From NCBI GenBank assembly GCA_010093485.1, contig MU001511.1, positions 892,119 through 956,118 on the forward strand: a DNA stretch of 64,000 nucleotides, in the 5' to 3' direction. The notes beneath the pieces were generated by a model. It saw only the letters and a program-made list of their open reading frames with translations, did no database searches and was not told the origin of the DNA. This DNA is from Karstenula rhodostoma CBS 690.94 (lineage: Eukaryota; Ascomycota; Dothideomycetes; Pleosporales; Didymosphaeriaceae). The translations under genes and the position numbers were made by a program. Positions 38,295 through 49,172 of this stretch are shown here, piece after piece (within the stretch, counting starts at the first letter, position 1; each line of letters starts with the position of its first letter).

Positions 38295-39258
38295 TCAAGC
38301 TATCTTGGTTTGATCCGTCTCGTTCTCATATGTGAACGTTGTCCGTGCCGGGAAGTAAAGCCCGAGCGCTGAGAAAATCACGAAGCTGGAAAAGAAGCCA
38401 TAGATGTATCCCAGGTTATAGAGATGATCCGCATCTTTCGATATGGCCAGAGAGCTGTTTATCTGCATTGTCATCAGTCATATCCCACGAAACACACAAT
38501 CTATACGTACCCGCAAAGCGAACCCAGGAATAAGTGGAACTGATCCGACCAGCCAAGCTACAATAGCTCGCCAGTTAGTGCCCCATTGTTATACGGGTAC
38601 TTTCCATTGGGAATTTACATGTCATCGACATTATAGGCTTGCCGATGTACCACGTAGTAGTCCGCCAAGAGAATACATGTGATGGGAGCGAGCTGGTGCA
38701 CGTAAGCAGTCGAGTTTCGCAGATATGTACAGCGGGAGAGAGCATACCCAGATGATGTAACTATTCATGAAATTGAGTAAGGCGGATGCTTAGGCAGGAA
38801 TGTTCCAGGGGGCCAAGGCCCAGGCGCCGACGAAGGCGATAATGTATGAGCCGCAGCGGAGGTTAACGTATTGTATTTCGTAAGGTTCAATCCGTGAGTG
38901 AGCATTTATCCAAGTTGCATACCGAATGAAACATGGCATTAAGGTCGTTCACAGCAGAAATACAGTTTGCACTGATGTCGGCTTCAAGCTGGGCCAATAC
39001 GAAAGAAAGCGAGACGAATGCAGCGGCGGCTCTAGCACCGGAGCTCTCACTCCAGTACGACATGATAGCCAAAGTGTCCCAGGTTGTGGTTTCGTAGAGA
39101 TCAGAAGCAGCTCCTGCGATGATAATCCCCATGAATGACATGAGCATGAACGATAACGGAACCGCGTGTATCTGCGCGTAGACCATTCGGGTCCAGCGGG
39201 CGTACCGGGCGAAATCGTTGATGTTCACGGCCATCGTTCCATAACTTCCCAGCATTGA
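38295..39258 (-). pseudogene. Decayed C-terminal half of an NCS1 (FUR-type) nucleobase transporter
   Basis: NCS1 carriers are 12-helix plasma-membrane symporters for uracil, allantoin, cytosine or purines. Read on the minus strand from 39,258, the sequence gives MLGSYGTMAVNINDFARYAR, FMGIIIAG and ISANCISAVNDLNAMF, the family's helix 7-9 region. After an intron come VGAWALAPWNI, LAPITCILLADYYVVHRQ, VPLIPGFA and a C-terminal YNLGYIYGFFSS. It is broken. An in-frame TAA follows APWNIPA, another TAA follows YNVDDM, and a frameshift lies near NNGTNW. The N-terminal half (about helices 1-6, with the substrate-binding residues) is missing. The lost part would lie exactly where the dioxygenase fragment begins. 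Confidence 0.85.
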
Positions 39259-39287
39259 CTATACTACTTAGCGATGATTGCCACAAA

Positions 39288-39695
39288 ATTACGAAAACTT
39301 ACGTGGAGAACCCAATCCCAAAATCTACCACCCTTCACCCCCGAGAAGTACACTCCTTTCCCATGGTGTGGAAGAACCCTTCTAACGGGCAACCACATTT
39401 GCAAATTGCCGGATGCTGCGTCTACTCGCTCACCACCGTTGACCCCTCCACTGGTAACAAGACGGTGAACTCAGATCTCGCACAGGTAAGGCGGATATGT
39501 CATGGGCTACAAGACAAAGTGTACCGGCCCGAGAATGTGTACGCTCACGGGTGTGAGAAGGGCGATCTGGTGATATTCTATAACAGGGGCGTGATACATA
39601 GTATATCGGGACAGTTGGCGCAGTACAAGCAGAGGAGGTTGTCATGGCAGTGTAATATGGTGAGTATTACGCCATCGGAGGCGTACAGTAATTGA
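39288..39695 (+). pseudogene. C-terminal fragment of a TauD/XanA-like Fe(II)/2-oxoglutarate dioxygenase
   Basis: The fragment has 135 codons without an internal stop: FPMVWKNPSNGQPHLQI, DLAQVRRICHGLQ, VYAHGCEKGDLVIFYNRGVIHS and RRLSWQCNM. This matches the C-terminal half of fungal alpha-ketoglutarate-dependent dioxygenases of the TauD superfamily, best the XanA xanthine dioxygenase type. The second iron-binding His is in GVIHS, and the Arg run before LSWQCN could supply the 2-oxoglutarate ligand. The HxD iron ligands and the whole N-terminal half are absent. No start codon or intron supplies them, so the gene is truncated and probably dead. It lies head-to-head, about 30 bp from the truncated NCS1 transporter. 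XanA converts xanthine to urate, so the pair fits a former purine uptake and use unit. Confidence 0.75.
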
Positions 39696-40117
39696 TGAAG
39701 TGTAGGTCGTGTGTAGCAAAGCTTAGTGGAAGTTGGTCATCACCGCATTCTCAGTTTTTTCGCAGTTTTCGTCGGTTATTCCACCCTCATGGTTGCTCCG
39801 TCGCAGGAAGAGCGGACTTGCAGTAGCGTATCTCTTAGTGCGTCGCGTCGCTCGTTGGCATGCACACTCCATGTCTCTTCGACTTCACCGCTTTTCTGCT
39901 GCCATTGCATAAATGTTCCTGTACAAGTTGCTTCAGCGATTCGAAACTTATAACCTCTCGTCCTCTGGCATAGTTATCGAGAACAATCAACTCGGATAGA
40001 GGTCATTGTTGCGAGTAGTATCATTCGCTGTGCATCCGAATTCGTATAGAGCTGCACCGAAAGCTGTAAGCAAGCTTTTCCCACATCGCGGGAATCGACT
40101 AAATCGCAAAACTAGGC
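39696..40117. other. Intergenic, no gene seen
   Basis: This is upstream of the second 2EXR gene. Only short unconvincing frames are present. Confidence 0.5.
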
Positions 40118-41448
40118 ATGGCGTTGAATCCGGCTGCGAAGCCTTTTTCGCCAGCAAGCACGACTCCGGATCCTATTCCTGTGAGGATACGCACAGAAGA
40201 GCCTACATGGCGCTATTTGAAAGAGAAGAGTTCTTATCTGCAGGGTCGAGTGGAGCGTATGCAACACGATGTCCTTCAGTCGATGGTCGAGCTTCAACTT
40301 GATCGGTTAGATTTTGAGATCAAGCAAACTGCCATACCAAAAGAGAAGCTTGTGGCTTGGGAGGAAGATGAGCACAGGATAAGCAGCTTGCGGAAACTGC
40401 TTCGGGAGCGGACGAAAGTTTGGCGAAAAAATATGGAGTAAGAAGCATGATGAGTATTGCGGGCATCGAAACAGTGCTAACTAATCGTAGCTCTTTGGAC
40501 GAAGCCCATATGAAGCTCTGTCGCTATCTGGCATGGCTGATGCGCACTAAGCTACCGCGGGAACTTCGAGACATGATCTATGCCTATGCTTGTGTGGAGG
40601 AAAAGCCTCTGTGGATCAAACGAGTGGATCCGGTGGAGCCTGTGAGCATCAAAGAGATGCGAGACGCACAGCACGAAGACATAACATCCAGCAGCATCTC
40701 TCGATTTTGCTGGTCTAAACCATTCGAGGAATACCACCCGTCCCGGTATCACCTGCCCCATTGCGAAACGAACGCAGAGGCCCTGGACGAATGGGAACTA
40801 CTGCACTCACGAACCATCTTAGATGGTTGGTATGTTGGTACACAGGTAGCAGTGGAAGCCGCGGAGATCTACTACAGTCAGAACACTTTCCACATCGAAT
40901 ACGACCAGACGCTGTGGGGGTTTCTTCGGTATGATATGATGGGACTACGTATCACCCCCGCGGACTACGTGCGCAAGCTTTATGTCGTCCTTCGATGTGA
41001 GGCGCTCCGACTAGCCGAGCCTCAAAACAGCGATCAGGGTATCTACGTGAAAAAGCCGTGGAAGAGTACTATTTCTTGGGTGTGATCAGGTATGTGCTGC
41101 GGAAACCTTTAGAACTTATCCAATCACGGAGACATGTGGCAGGAAGGTATTACACGGAAACATCAGCCGAGCGCCCATACATGTACAACCCTGAGCAGCA
41201 CCAGCGACTGGAAGTCACCTTCCTCGTGACGACGCAGTTTGAGGAGCACAATCTGGACGCTCAGCGGATATGCTACAACCTAGCAGAAGAGATCTGGCCC
41301 CTCATGCAAGACTGGAGCTGTGCCGCGGACCTACGCGGTATATTCCATGAGAATGGCCACCAACAAGGTGTTGGTGGCTCGACTGTTCGTGCGTCCGTTC
41401 ATCACACGGGAGATGTTGGAGTATCGTTGGCGCGTGCATGAAATGTAA
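40118..41448 (+). pseudogene. 2EXR/F-box-like protein gene with two frameshifts
   Basis: Exon 1 (40,118-40,437) is joined to 40,491 onward by a 53-bp intron with a clear GCTAAC branch site. The N-terminal third is helical and charged. LPRELRDMIYAYACVEEK just after the intron is the 2EXR motif, and ADYVRKLYVVL a later conserved strand. The frame then ends at 41,085. However, the next frame, from about 41,040, clearly continues the protein (EEYYFLGVIRYVLRK, LEVTFLVTTQF, AEEIWPLMQDW). A third frame from about 41,350 gives a plausible C-terminus (LFVRPFITREMLEYRWRVHEM) ending at 41,448. No GT-AG intron repairs either shift. It is either a recent pseudogene or two base-calling errors. A truncated 308-aa product to 41,085 is possible. 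Confidence 0.7.
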
Positions 41449-42082
41449 AAAACGTCCGGCAACGACATGAGAAAACGGAAGAACTTCATCTCAAGCCATA
41501 CAGCGCATCACGACTTGAAGATGGAAGGCCCTAAAACGAGCATTGCGGAGCACTGGGGTGTAGAGGAATTTGACATAGATCGTCGTCGCGGTGTTTCCCC
41601 GCACTAGTACAATGCACCCAGATAATCTTTCACTTGCGAGTTGTATGTTCGTGCTGGTTCGACTGGCTTGTTCTGGTACCTCTCTTCCTGTTTTCGCTTT
41701 AACATGCTCTACCCCTACCGTACCTCCTGTGTTCATATGTGAACCACGCCCGTACAGTGTCCAGACCTCGGCATACTGCGATCTGCGAAGGTTGGATATA
41801 TGCAAGATAAAGGGGACTGATGGTGGGAGACAGGTACAGGAGAGGGTAATAGGAAATTCTAGGGAGGGTATGTACGGGTTAGGAGTATGGGGGGTGGGGG
41901 GTGGGAGGTGACGTTGGTCGCGACGCAATACCGTTGATTAGGACATACAATTTCATCCTGGTCCGATACTTGGCGGGTACACCCGTGCGTCCATATGCTT
42001 ACAGGTACATGTATCTACAAACGTTCCAATATCATACAATGCCTTTGGTATGTTACACGCTGCCACCACCCAATGCTCCGTT
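41449..42082. other. Convergent intergenic region
   Basis: This holds the 3' flanks of the frameshifted 2EXR gene and of mS26. It includes a G-rich stretch at 41,889-41,908 (two 6-G runs and a GGG). No gene is seen. Confidence 0.5.
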
Positions 42083-42997
42083 TTACATCTTTCCGCCGGT
42101 AAGCGCTTCAGCCACCTTCTTGACGCGCTCCTTGGCAAGCCCAACACCTTCGCCGCCCTTGAGCTTCTGCAGCCTCTCCATGACGCCCTCAGGAACGCCG
42201 GCTTCCCAGGGACTCGCGCCCGTGCCGGTCGGGCTCGTCTGGCCGCCGACGTGCCAGCGCACGGGCAGCTCGTCGGTGCCAAACGCCTTTTCAATTGCTT
42301 CGTCCAGCTGCTCCTCGCTCACGATGAACTCGCGCGCGTTGGTGTACAGGTCGTGGAGACGCGAGCGGCGCACCCTCTCCTGGCGCAGCAGGCGCTTCTG
42401 GTATGCGCGTTTCCGCTGTGCGACGAAGACTTCGCGCGGGGTGCTGGGCAGAGTGTCGCCGAGGAAGTCACGGATACCCTTGGAGACGGACGTCTGCGTC
42501 AGGACGTCGACGACACGTGGAGGCGCCATGGCCAGCCGCCGCCGCTCGGCATTGCTCTGCTCGATCTGTGCGGTGAAGGCCTGGTCAGTGGTGACCTTCC
42601 TCACGTGCAGCTCCTGGACGCCCTCCCGGAAGGCCTTCTTCCTCGCATCCGCTAGCCGCTGCTTGTACAGTCTGTACTCGGCGTCTTTGCTCCAGGGTCC
42701 GGGCTGCGCGACCTTCTTCGGGTCCTGGGTGGTCTGCGCGATGAAGTCGTCCGACGCCTTGGAGAGCGGTGACCGTGTCTTGAAGACATCGCGGGGGACG
42801 GGGAGGTGGCCCTTGACGGGGGAGTTGAGGGCGAAGGTTGGCTGCGCAGGCTTGGGGACTTCGATGTAGTTAGGGGACTCGGGGCCGAGGGCGAGCGTGG
42901 GCGCGGTCGACGAGAAGCAGCGGGCGGCGAGGCTGGCATTGATGATGGGCGCCTCTCGGGCCGCCCACGGGAAGCGGACTGGTATTCGCGGCGGCAT
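42083..42997 (-). CDS. PET123: Mitochondrial small-subunit ribosomal protein mS26 (Pet123)
   Basis: mS26/Pet123 is a structural protein of the fungal mitochondrial 37S ribosomal subunit, linked in yeast to mRNA-specific translation. A single exon encodes 304 aa. I chose the Met at 42,997 (MPPRIPVRFPW). It gives an Arg-rich, acid-free presequence ending near ARCFSST, and longer starts would run into the NOG2 promoter and 5' end. Family features seen are GHLPVPRDVF (about residue 65), a highly charged coiled-coil-like centre with RKRAYQKRLLRQERVRRSRL, and LYTNAREFIVSEEQLDEAIEKAF. The last aligns with yeast LYHVANEFIVTESQL. The C-terminal KGGEGVGLAKERVKKVAEALTGGKM is unremarkable. It is transcribed divergently from NOG2 with 201 bp between start codons. 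Confidence 0.88.
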   Translation of the reverse strand: MPPRIPVRFPWAAREAPIINASLAARCFSSTAPTLALGPESPNYIEVPKPAQPTFALNSPVKGHLPVPRDVFKTRSPLSKASDDFIAQTTQDPKKVAQPGPWSKDAEYRLYKQRLADARKKAFREGVQELHVRKVTTDQAFTAQIEQSNAERRRLAMAPPRVVDVLTQTSVSKGIRDFLGDTLPSTPREVFVAQRKRAYQKRLLRQERVRRSRLHDLYTNAREFIVSEEQLDEAIEKAFGTDELPVRWHVGGQTSPTGTGASPWEAGVPEGVMERLQKLKGGEGVGLAKERVKKVAEALTGGKM

Positions 42998-43198
42998 TGC
43001 AATGGATGGAGCGGTTTTGCTGTTGCTCGTCTGCTCCTGCCCTGCATCCGAAAAGTGAAAGTGCCAAGGGCCGAGGCGGTCCGAGCGCAGAAAAAGTTCG
43101 GTCCAAAATTCAGACGAGCGCCGCGCTGCAAACATCGGACCAGCCTCTGCGACTCTCTTCCTCTGGTCCATCCTCTTCCGCTTCCCACATAACCAGCC
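42998..43198. promoter_or_regulatory. Shared divergent promoter of mS26 and NOG2
   Basis: Only 201 bp separate the two ATGs, so both promoters lie here. The sequence includes CCAAAATTCAG in the middle and a pyrimidine-rich stretch (CTCTTCCTCTGG) before the NOG2 ATG. No TATA box is seen. Coupling of a mitochondrial ribosomal protein with a 60S assembly GTPase suggests growth-linked co-expression, which is inference. Confidence 0.5.
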
Positions 43199-45328
43199 AT
43201 GGGTACCGCCAAGAAGGAAAAGAACCGCAAGGAGCGGGAAGGCAAGACCGGCGATGGCATGGGCAATGTGCGCTCCTTCCTCCACCTCCACCGCGCCTTC
43301 CCACTAACATTTCGCAGGTCAAAGTCAAGGGCGAAAACTTCTATCGCTCCGCCAAAAAGGTCAAGGTTCTGAAGCGCCTCACAGACGGAAAGGCCCAGCG
43401 CAATGCAAAGGGAGACATCACCAAGGCCGCCTCGTACCAGAACCGCGAGGCGCCCGTCGCCCGCGTAGAGCCAAACCGCAAGTGGTTCAACAACACGCGT
43501 GTCATCTCCCAGGATGCCCTCGACTCGTTCCGCTCGGCGGTGCACGCGCAAGCGTCGGACCCTACGTCGTATCTGCTCAAGCAGAACAAGCTCCCCATGT
43601 CGCTGATCAACGACGTGAAGAGCGTCAACGGAGTCAAGGTCCACGCAGCCAAGATCGCCGTCGAAAGCCAGCCCTTCTCAGACACCTTTGGCGCAAAAGC
43701 GCAAAGGAAGCGGCCAAAGCTCGAGTTTGACTCTTTCGAGGGCCTTGCCGGGAGGACCGGAGACATGCACGACACCTACTTGGACCGGTTGGAGCAGGCC
43801 AAGCTGCTGTCGGGGACCTCTGGACAGGAAGAAGAAAACACGGGCGAGCTCACGACGTCGCGAGAAGCCATCTTTGGCAAAGGTACTTCGAAGCGCATCT
43901 GGAACGAACTGTACAAGGTCATCGACTCGTCCGATGTCATTCTGCATGTCATTGATGCAAGAGACCCCGTCGGCACGAGGTGCAGATCGGTGGAGAAGTA
44001 CCTGAGGGAGGAAGCACCGCACAAGCATCTGGTTTTCGTCCTAAACAAGGTCGATCTGGTCCCTAGCAAAGTCGCTGTAAGTTCATTATCTTGTTCACTT
44101 TCCCTTCAACCCCATCGATTAAGTCAAGTGTCTATCCCTCCTCATGGACTGGCGCTGTTACATCAATGGGAGATTAAATACGACTCGCTCCCCTGCGGCC
44201 GTTATGGTTGCGGGTAGACGTGCTGCCGTCTTGGTGGCGCGTCGCTAGAGTCCGCGTGTCCCGTTTGAGTTGAGGACTGCCTCTGCTTTGCCCTCGGCTT
44301 TGCAGCTAGATGGCGGTTTTCTTAGTAACGTTTCACACATCTTTCTCTAAACATCAATCTGCTTTGATACATGCAGCTCGACTAACGTGCTCCAGGCTGC
44401 CTGGGTCCGCCACCTCTCCAAAGAGTTCCCGACGCTCGCCTTCCACGCTTCCATCAACAATTCCTTCGGCAAGGGTTCCTTGATCTCCCTACTTCGGCAA
44501 TTCAGCCAGCTGCACTCCGACCGCAAACAGATTTCCGTCGGTCTCATCGGCTACCCCAACGTCGGCAAGTCTTCCATCGTGAACACTCTGCGCAACAAGC
44601 CGGTGTGCACAGTAGCACCCATCGCTGGAGAAACGAAGGTATGGCAGTACATCACGCTCATGAAACGCATCTACCTCATCGATTGCCCTGGTATCGTCCC
44701 CCCAAACCAGCAGGACACCGACGAAGAGCTCCTTCTACGTGGCAGTGTCCGAGTTGAAAACGTCGAGTGGCCCGCACAATATGTGGAAGCTGTGTTGCGA
44801 CGTGTACAGCCGAAGCATCTGCAGAAGACATACGAAGTCACTGGATACACAGACTCAACGAGCTTTCTCGAGCTGCTTTGCAGGAGGATGGGCAGGCTGC
44901 TCAAAGGTGGCGAGCCAGATCTTGATTCCGTCGCACGGATAGTCTTGAACGACTGGATTAGAGGCAAGATTCCGTGGTTCACGCCGCCTCCTTTGCTAGA
45001 GGGTGCAAGTGGCGGCGCGGTGAAGGGCATCGACGGAAGGGAAGGCAAGCTCGGCGAGATGAGAAAGCGGAAGCGCGGCGAAGGAAGCGAAGTTGCCGAG
45101 AGTGTCGCGGCCACCACTGACGCAGCGGACAAGGACGCAGACGAAGACGATGAGTTCTCCGGCTTCAGCGACGAGGACGCAGCAGCAGAAGAAGGCATTG
45201 CAGCCGATGCCGACGACGCACAAACCCTCGTCGCAGAAGACGACGCCAGCGACGAGGACGTCGAGGAGGAGGTCGCTGCAATATCAGCAGCGCTGTCGAA
45301 GGCGAAGAAGCGGCAACGGAAAGAATAG
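43199..45328 (+). CDS. NOG2: NOG2/NUG2 nucleolar GTP-binding protein, 60S ribosome assembly
   Basis: Nog2 is an essential circularly permuted GTPase that binds pre-60S particles in the nucleus and is exchanged for Nmd3 before export. Exons 43,199-43,267, 43,318-44,076 and 44,396-45,328 encode 586 aa. The introns are 50 and 319 bp, both phase 0, the second with a CTAAC branch site. The N-terminus [15 protein letters not shown] then [10 protein letters not shown] matches yeast closely. NGP-1 blocks include [14 protein letters not shown] and [10 protein letters not shown]. The permuted G motifs are in the expected order: DARDP (~238), NKVD (G4, ~266-269), GYPNVGKSS (G1, ~328-336), GETKVWQ (G2) and DCPG (G3, ~372). 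The C-terminus has KIPWFTPPP, then an Asp/Glu-rich low-complexity tail ending in KAKKRQRKE. The gene looks intact and orthodox apart from the long second intron. Confidence 0.95.
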
Positions 45329-46288
45329 TTACGTCACGGCCATAGTCACGACCCTAAACTAATGATACCCACGACATGCACTGCGCATGTTCCACACATC
45401 CTCTGTCCTCTACCTACCTGTTCTTTGTCGCCTGCCAGTGTGCCCAAGCACTAATTAGATTCCCATCCCGCACTAACCTCTCCCCTCACCTCCGGCTCCG
45501 GCTCCACCTGTCACCATTGTCAGACGTCTCATTCCCCACTGCCACCCCCCGATATATCTCCTGGCCCCAAGATCTGCACCTCATACTCGCTGCGCAGTTA
45601 CCTCGCTATCCTCTCATTCACGACGCGCAAATGCGCATGATTGACGTAGAATTGCGCGCCCTGCAGCGCATCCGCTCGATCCGCAGGAGGTTCTCGCCCT
45701 GTGCAGGTGCTGTATCATTTATCTACGGTATATGAAGAATGTGCGGAGCCCGTGGCGTGATTTTTCGCGCAGGAAACGAGCACAGCGAAGAAATGCAGTG
45801 TCTGTAGGGGTGCGTTGAGTACGAATCTATATAGATTGCGTGCTATTGGTTTTGGCATGAGAAGTGAAAACTTCTAAAAGCCGCTGGTAGTACTGAGTGA
45901 TTTGTGAAGGGGTGTTAACTAGCTAAATACAGAAAGGCAACCGCAAGCTGGGGGATCAGTAATTTAGAAGGTAGTCTAAGATGTCTTGAATTTTTGGCAT
46001 GATGCGTAGTCCTAGCGCTGTGGAAAAGTAGGGAGCATATTTTGCAAAGCGCAATGGAGGGAAGCCGCTATTGAATAGTTCATCCGGAAATGAGAGTCAA
46101 GAAAAGTAACAGACAAAGAGAATTGAAAGTAGAATAGATATGTTAAAGAGTTGCCAGAATAATAATTAGAAAGAGAGGAGGGTTTGGACATGGGAGATAA
46201 CAGTCTGAATGAACAAAAGATTATGAGATAAGGAGAGCATTGCAGCCGTGACAAACGTGCTATGATTGCTTCTAAGTTTCTGAAAGGG
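45329..46288. other. Convergent intergenic region
   Basis: About 0.96 kb lies between the stop codons of NOG2 and the SRR1-domain gene and contains both 3' UTRs. A 119-codon Ser/Pro/Leu-rich frame at 45,376-45,735 lacks any recognisable feature and is not called. Confidence 0.5.
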
Positions 46289-47724
46289 CTAGGTGACCTT
46301 TCTCTTAAGATACAGAGAGGCACTGTCGTTAAATGCTCGATATGGATACATGTTACCGTGCTTGTCCTGCTGCTTGATTTTCTCATACCAGGAGTCAGTG
46401 TTAAATACCTCTTTGAAGTTCTTCAGCATGTTGACCACGTGCTTGTTGAGCGGATCCGTCAACGCGTCGTCACTTGAGTAAAATTGCATAACTTCGTTCT
46501 CCATGGTCCACTCCTCTTGGTGGACGCCTGCGGAGGTCCAAGGCGAGATGTCCTCGAAAAAAACTCCAGCTGGACCTCTGTATTCGTGGGTGAGATCGGC
46601 GACCAGCTGTTTGATAGGAATGGTGGGTCTGCCGGTCGTAAAGATAAGCGTGCTCTCGTCTATTTCGAGCAGTCCGCCAGGCGGCTCAAGGAATTTGACG
46701 TTGATATTGGACTGCTTGGCAAGGGAAATAAGGAACTCCTTATCGTCATCATCGTAATCGGGATCCTGAAAAATTATGGCGGCATCCAGGTGATGGGCCA
46801 GATCTAACGCGGTGTAATGTTGATGTAAGAAGAATTCGGTTCCTATATTGGAGGTAGCGAAGCGCATCGATCCCAAGTCGAAGCAGATGATCTTTTTGAC
46901 AGGAACCTCTAATTCGCTCATTGCCTTCAGTATCGCCTTTCGTTCAAGCTTAGAGTCATCCCGCATGTTTATTGCTCGTTTGATTTTAAGCATATGCTCG
47001 CCATCCTCGAAGGAGCGATTGGGGTGGTAGTACATTGGTATGTAATTCAGGGCAAGGGAGCGCCAACTTCCCAGGGGACATTTTCGCGGCGTTATTTCGG
47101 GATCTTTCGGGATTATAGGCCGACTGTTGTATGAATTGCCAAAGTTGCACATGGAATCGTTCAGCCACGATCGAAAAGGTGGGTGGGGAATGGCCTGATA
47201 CGGCAAGAAGGCAATTCCAGGTTTCGCACTGTTTTGCTACTCAGTGCTCTACCAGTGTATGGGGGGAAAGGTAGCCCACTATGTTTGACTTGGAGGATAC
47301 ATCCAATAGAAGGGTGGAACAATGAATCGATGCTCTTTGCCAAATGCGTCCATAAACGTCATAGTGATATCTGTTTGGCACGACCGGAAGTTTGTCTCTA
47401 CTTCGGCAGATGTGTTGCTTCTCGAGAGCTCTAGTTTGTACTTCGAGCCAGATACCTCTAGTTGAATCGGATTCTCCGGAGGACTCGCCTTTTGTAGCTC
47501 TTCTACGTTGTGAATTGTATACAACTGCTGTTGGACGAACTTGATATTTTCTTTGCTGTATAAGCGGTTGTGACCTAATTTATCGTAAAGCTCTTCCATT
47601 TGATGCACTGCCGCCTGACTGTGTTATTCAAGTCATCAAGAGGACCTGCGAGTAGTCCTCGGGACCGTACGTTTGACTATGGACTTACCGAGATTGGGGT
47701 TTTCCAATCTTGTCTGTATGCCAT
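46289..47724 (-). CDS. SRR1-like domain protein
   Basis: Exons 47,689-47,724, 47,280-47,614 and 46,289-47,228 encode 436 aa. The first intron is GTAAGT...TCAG (74 bp). The second is 51 bp with a GTGGGC donor. Phases match and the splice removes an in-frame TAG. The start is MAYRQDWKTPIS. The SRR1 domain is seen as KKIICFDLGSM, a short gap, YTALDLA, AAIIFQDPDYDDDDKEFLISL, and GGLLEIDESTLIFTTGRPTIPIKQLVADL. This is the usual order in the family named after plant SENSITIVITY TO RED LIGHT REDUCED 1. Fungal members are common and functionally uncharacterised, and a biochemical activity is not known to me. The N-terminal about 140 residues are specific to this kind of fungal protein. No membrane segments are seen. 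Confidence 0.82.
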
Positions 47725-49172
47725 ATTTACGTCTGACAAAGAGATACTCTTGAAATATGCTACAGTTGGTGGATCAAGTTAGGTTCGAAGAGAGCTTCAA
47801 GAGTGTCAAGAGTGGCAAACTTGAAATATCGGAATACGGTCGTACTGTAACAAAGACGTGCCCGCAAGAATACTTTGGGCCACTTTTATAATCATAGAGC
47901 TATGGTACGTGCGGTTTGGGATTCATAAACAGGTATTACGCTAAGAAAATGCATTGTCCTTCGTACAAGGTGTTTCGTAACGGAGGAAGTGGCTGAACCG
48001 TCAGAGTAACACGCAATGCGCTGTCGACTAGAGTCAATGTGTTTGCGGACTCATAGCTGAGTGTGTTTCCAGCTTCGGGACATTGTAGACAGCGGCACAG
48101 TCGCGGATGTGATCATCATTGCAACACGTTGGGGCCTGGCTGCCCAACTCATCAATCTATTGGTCTGCCTTGTCGCACGAACTGCGTGCTGAGCATTGAT
48201 CAAAGCAATAAGACGGTCGCGATGAGGCAACGTTGTATGGAGACGGATAGTCATCAAGCGCGCTAAGTTCAGCTGTGATCTTCTCACATGTCACTGTGAA
48301 ACAGAGCATGTCATTGAGGGGGGCACAGGATCTACGACTAGGGTACTGCGATATAGCGGGTACACTAGCCCCCGCTATGGTTGCCATGGAAGGCGTTACG
48401 AAGGATTTACGCTATAGATACTTGAAACAGCGCGTCTATATGATGTACCTAAGACTCAGTAGTCTACACAAATGTTATAACACAACGTGATAGTGGTAGT
48501 GGCTTTAGCTAGTGGCTCGACAGCGCGCCGCGCCGGCGTCTTCCTTAAAGGCGTCTAAATTGGAGTAGGATAAGAACCATATGGTACTCAATCGAAACAA
48601 CAGACCGTGAGGACCATTAGCCACCATCGGGAAATTTTGGCGTTATGACTGTGTGATTGAGCTTGACAAGAGTTCATGCGTTCGACGAGAAAGTCCTACG
48701 CCGCGGAGTAGATTGTATGTTAACTGGCTACATTGTTAGGGGCGCACTGTTGTTCTTGTTACCATCGAGTCGGCATGTGAGTTCATAAGCCACCCTTGCG
48801 GCTGCCGGTACCGCGTGACCCACTTCTGAATCATCCATTAACCGAGTCACAGGTTCGTCTCGGCGCTCACGACTCACGAGCGTTTGGGAGTCAGGTGCCT
48901 GTTTCATGCTGGCTACCAGTCTTGTGATCACGCAAAAGCTGCATGCCCAGATATCACACTGTGGGCGGAGAAACTCCCGCTGAGACGCTGTGGGTGTGGA
49001 TGTCAGGACGTTCGTGGGCGCACGATCTCGCTCTATTACGATTAAATCTATAATGGGTTCATGTTTTCCGTGCAGGTACACAACTCTGCAGACATGAAAA
49101 AAAAACTATCACTCCAGGTGTATGTATGCCTTGTAAAGAACAAAGGGAGGGTAACACATTCGCTCAAATTCG
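47725..49172. other. Intergenic, no gene seen
   Basis: This 1.45 kb lies upstream of the SRR1-domain gene and downstream of the rhodopsin-domain gene. A 117-codon minus-strand frame at 48,728-49,081 has no family features and was not called. Composition is ordinary and not RIPed. Confidence 0.5.

Noticed and set aside
41889..41908. G-quadruplex candidate
   Set aside because: There are only three separate G-runs of three or more plus a GG. It does not meet the usual four-tract pattern without splitting a run.
42652..43644. A 330-codon minus-strand frame overlapping mS26 and NOG2
   Set aside because: It is antisense to NOG2 and out of frame with mS26, Arg/Pro/Ser-rich from GC-rich codons, and has no family features.
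45376..45735. A 119-codon plus-strand frame after NOG2
   Set aside because: It is low-complexity Leu/Pro/Ser with no domain or splice signals, and lies in the probable 3' UTR region.
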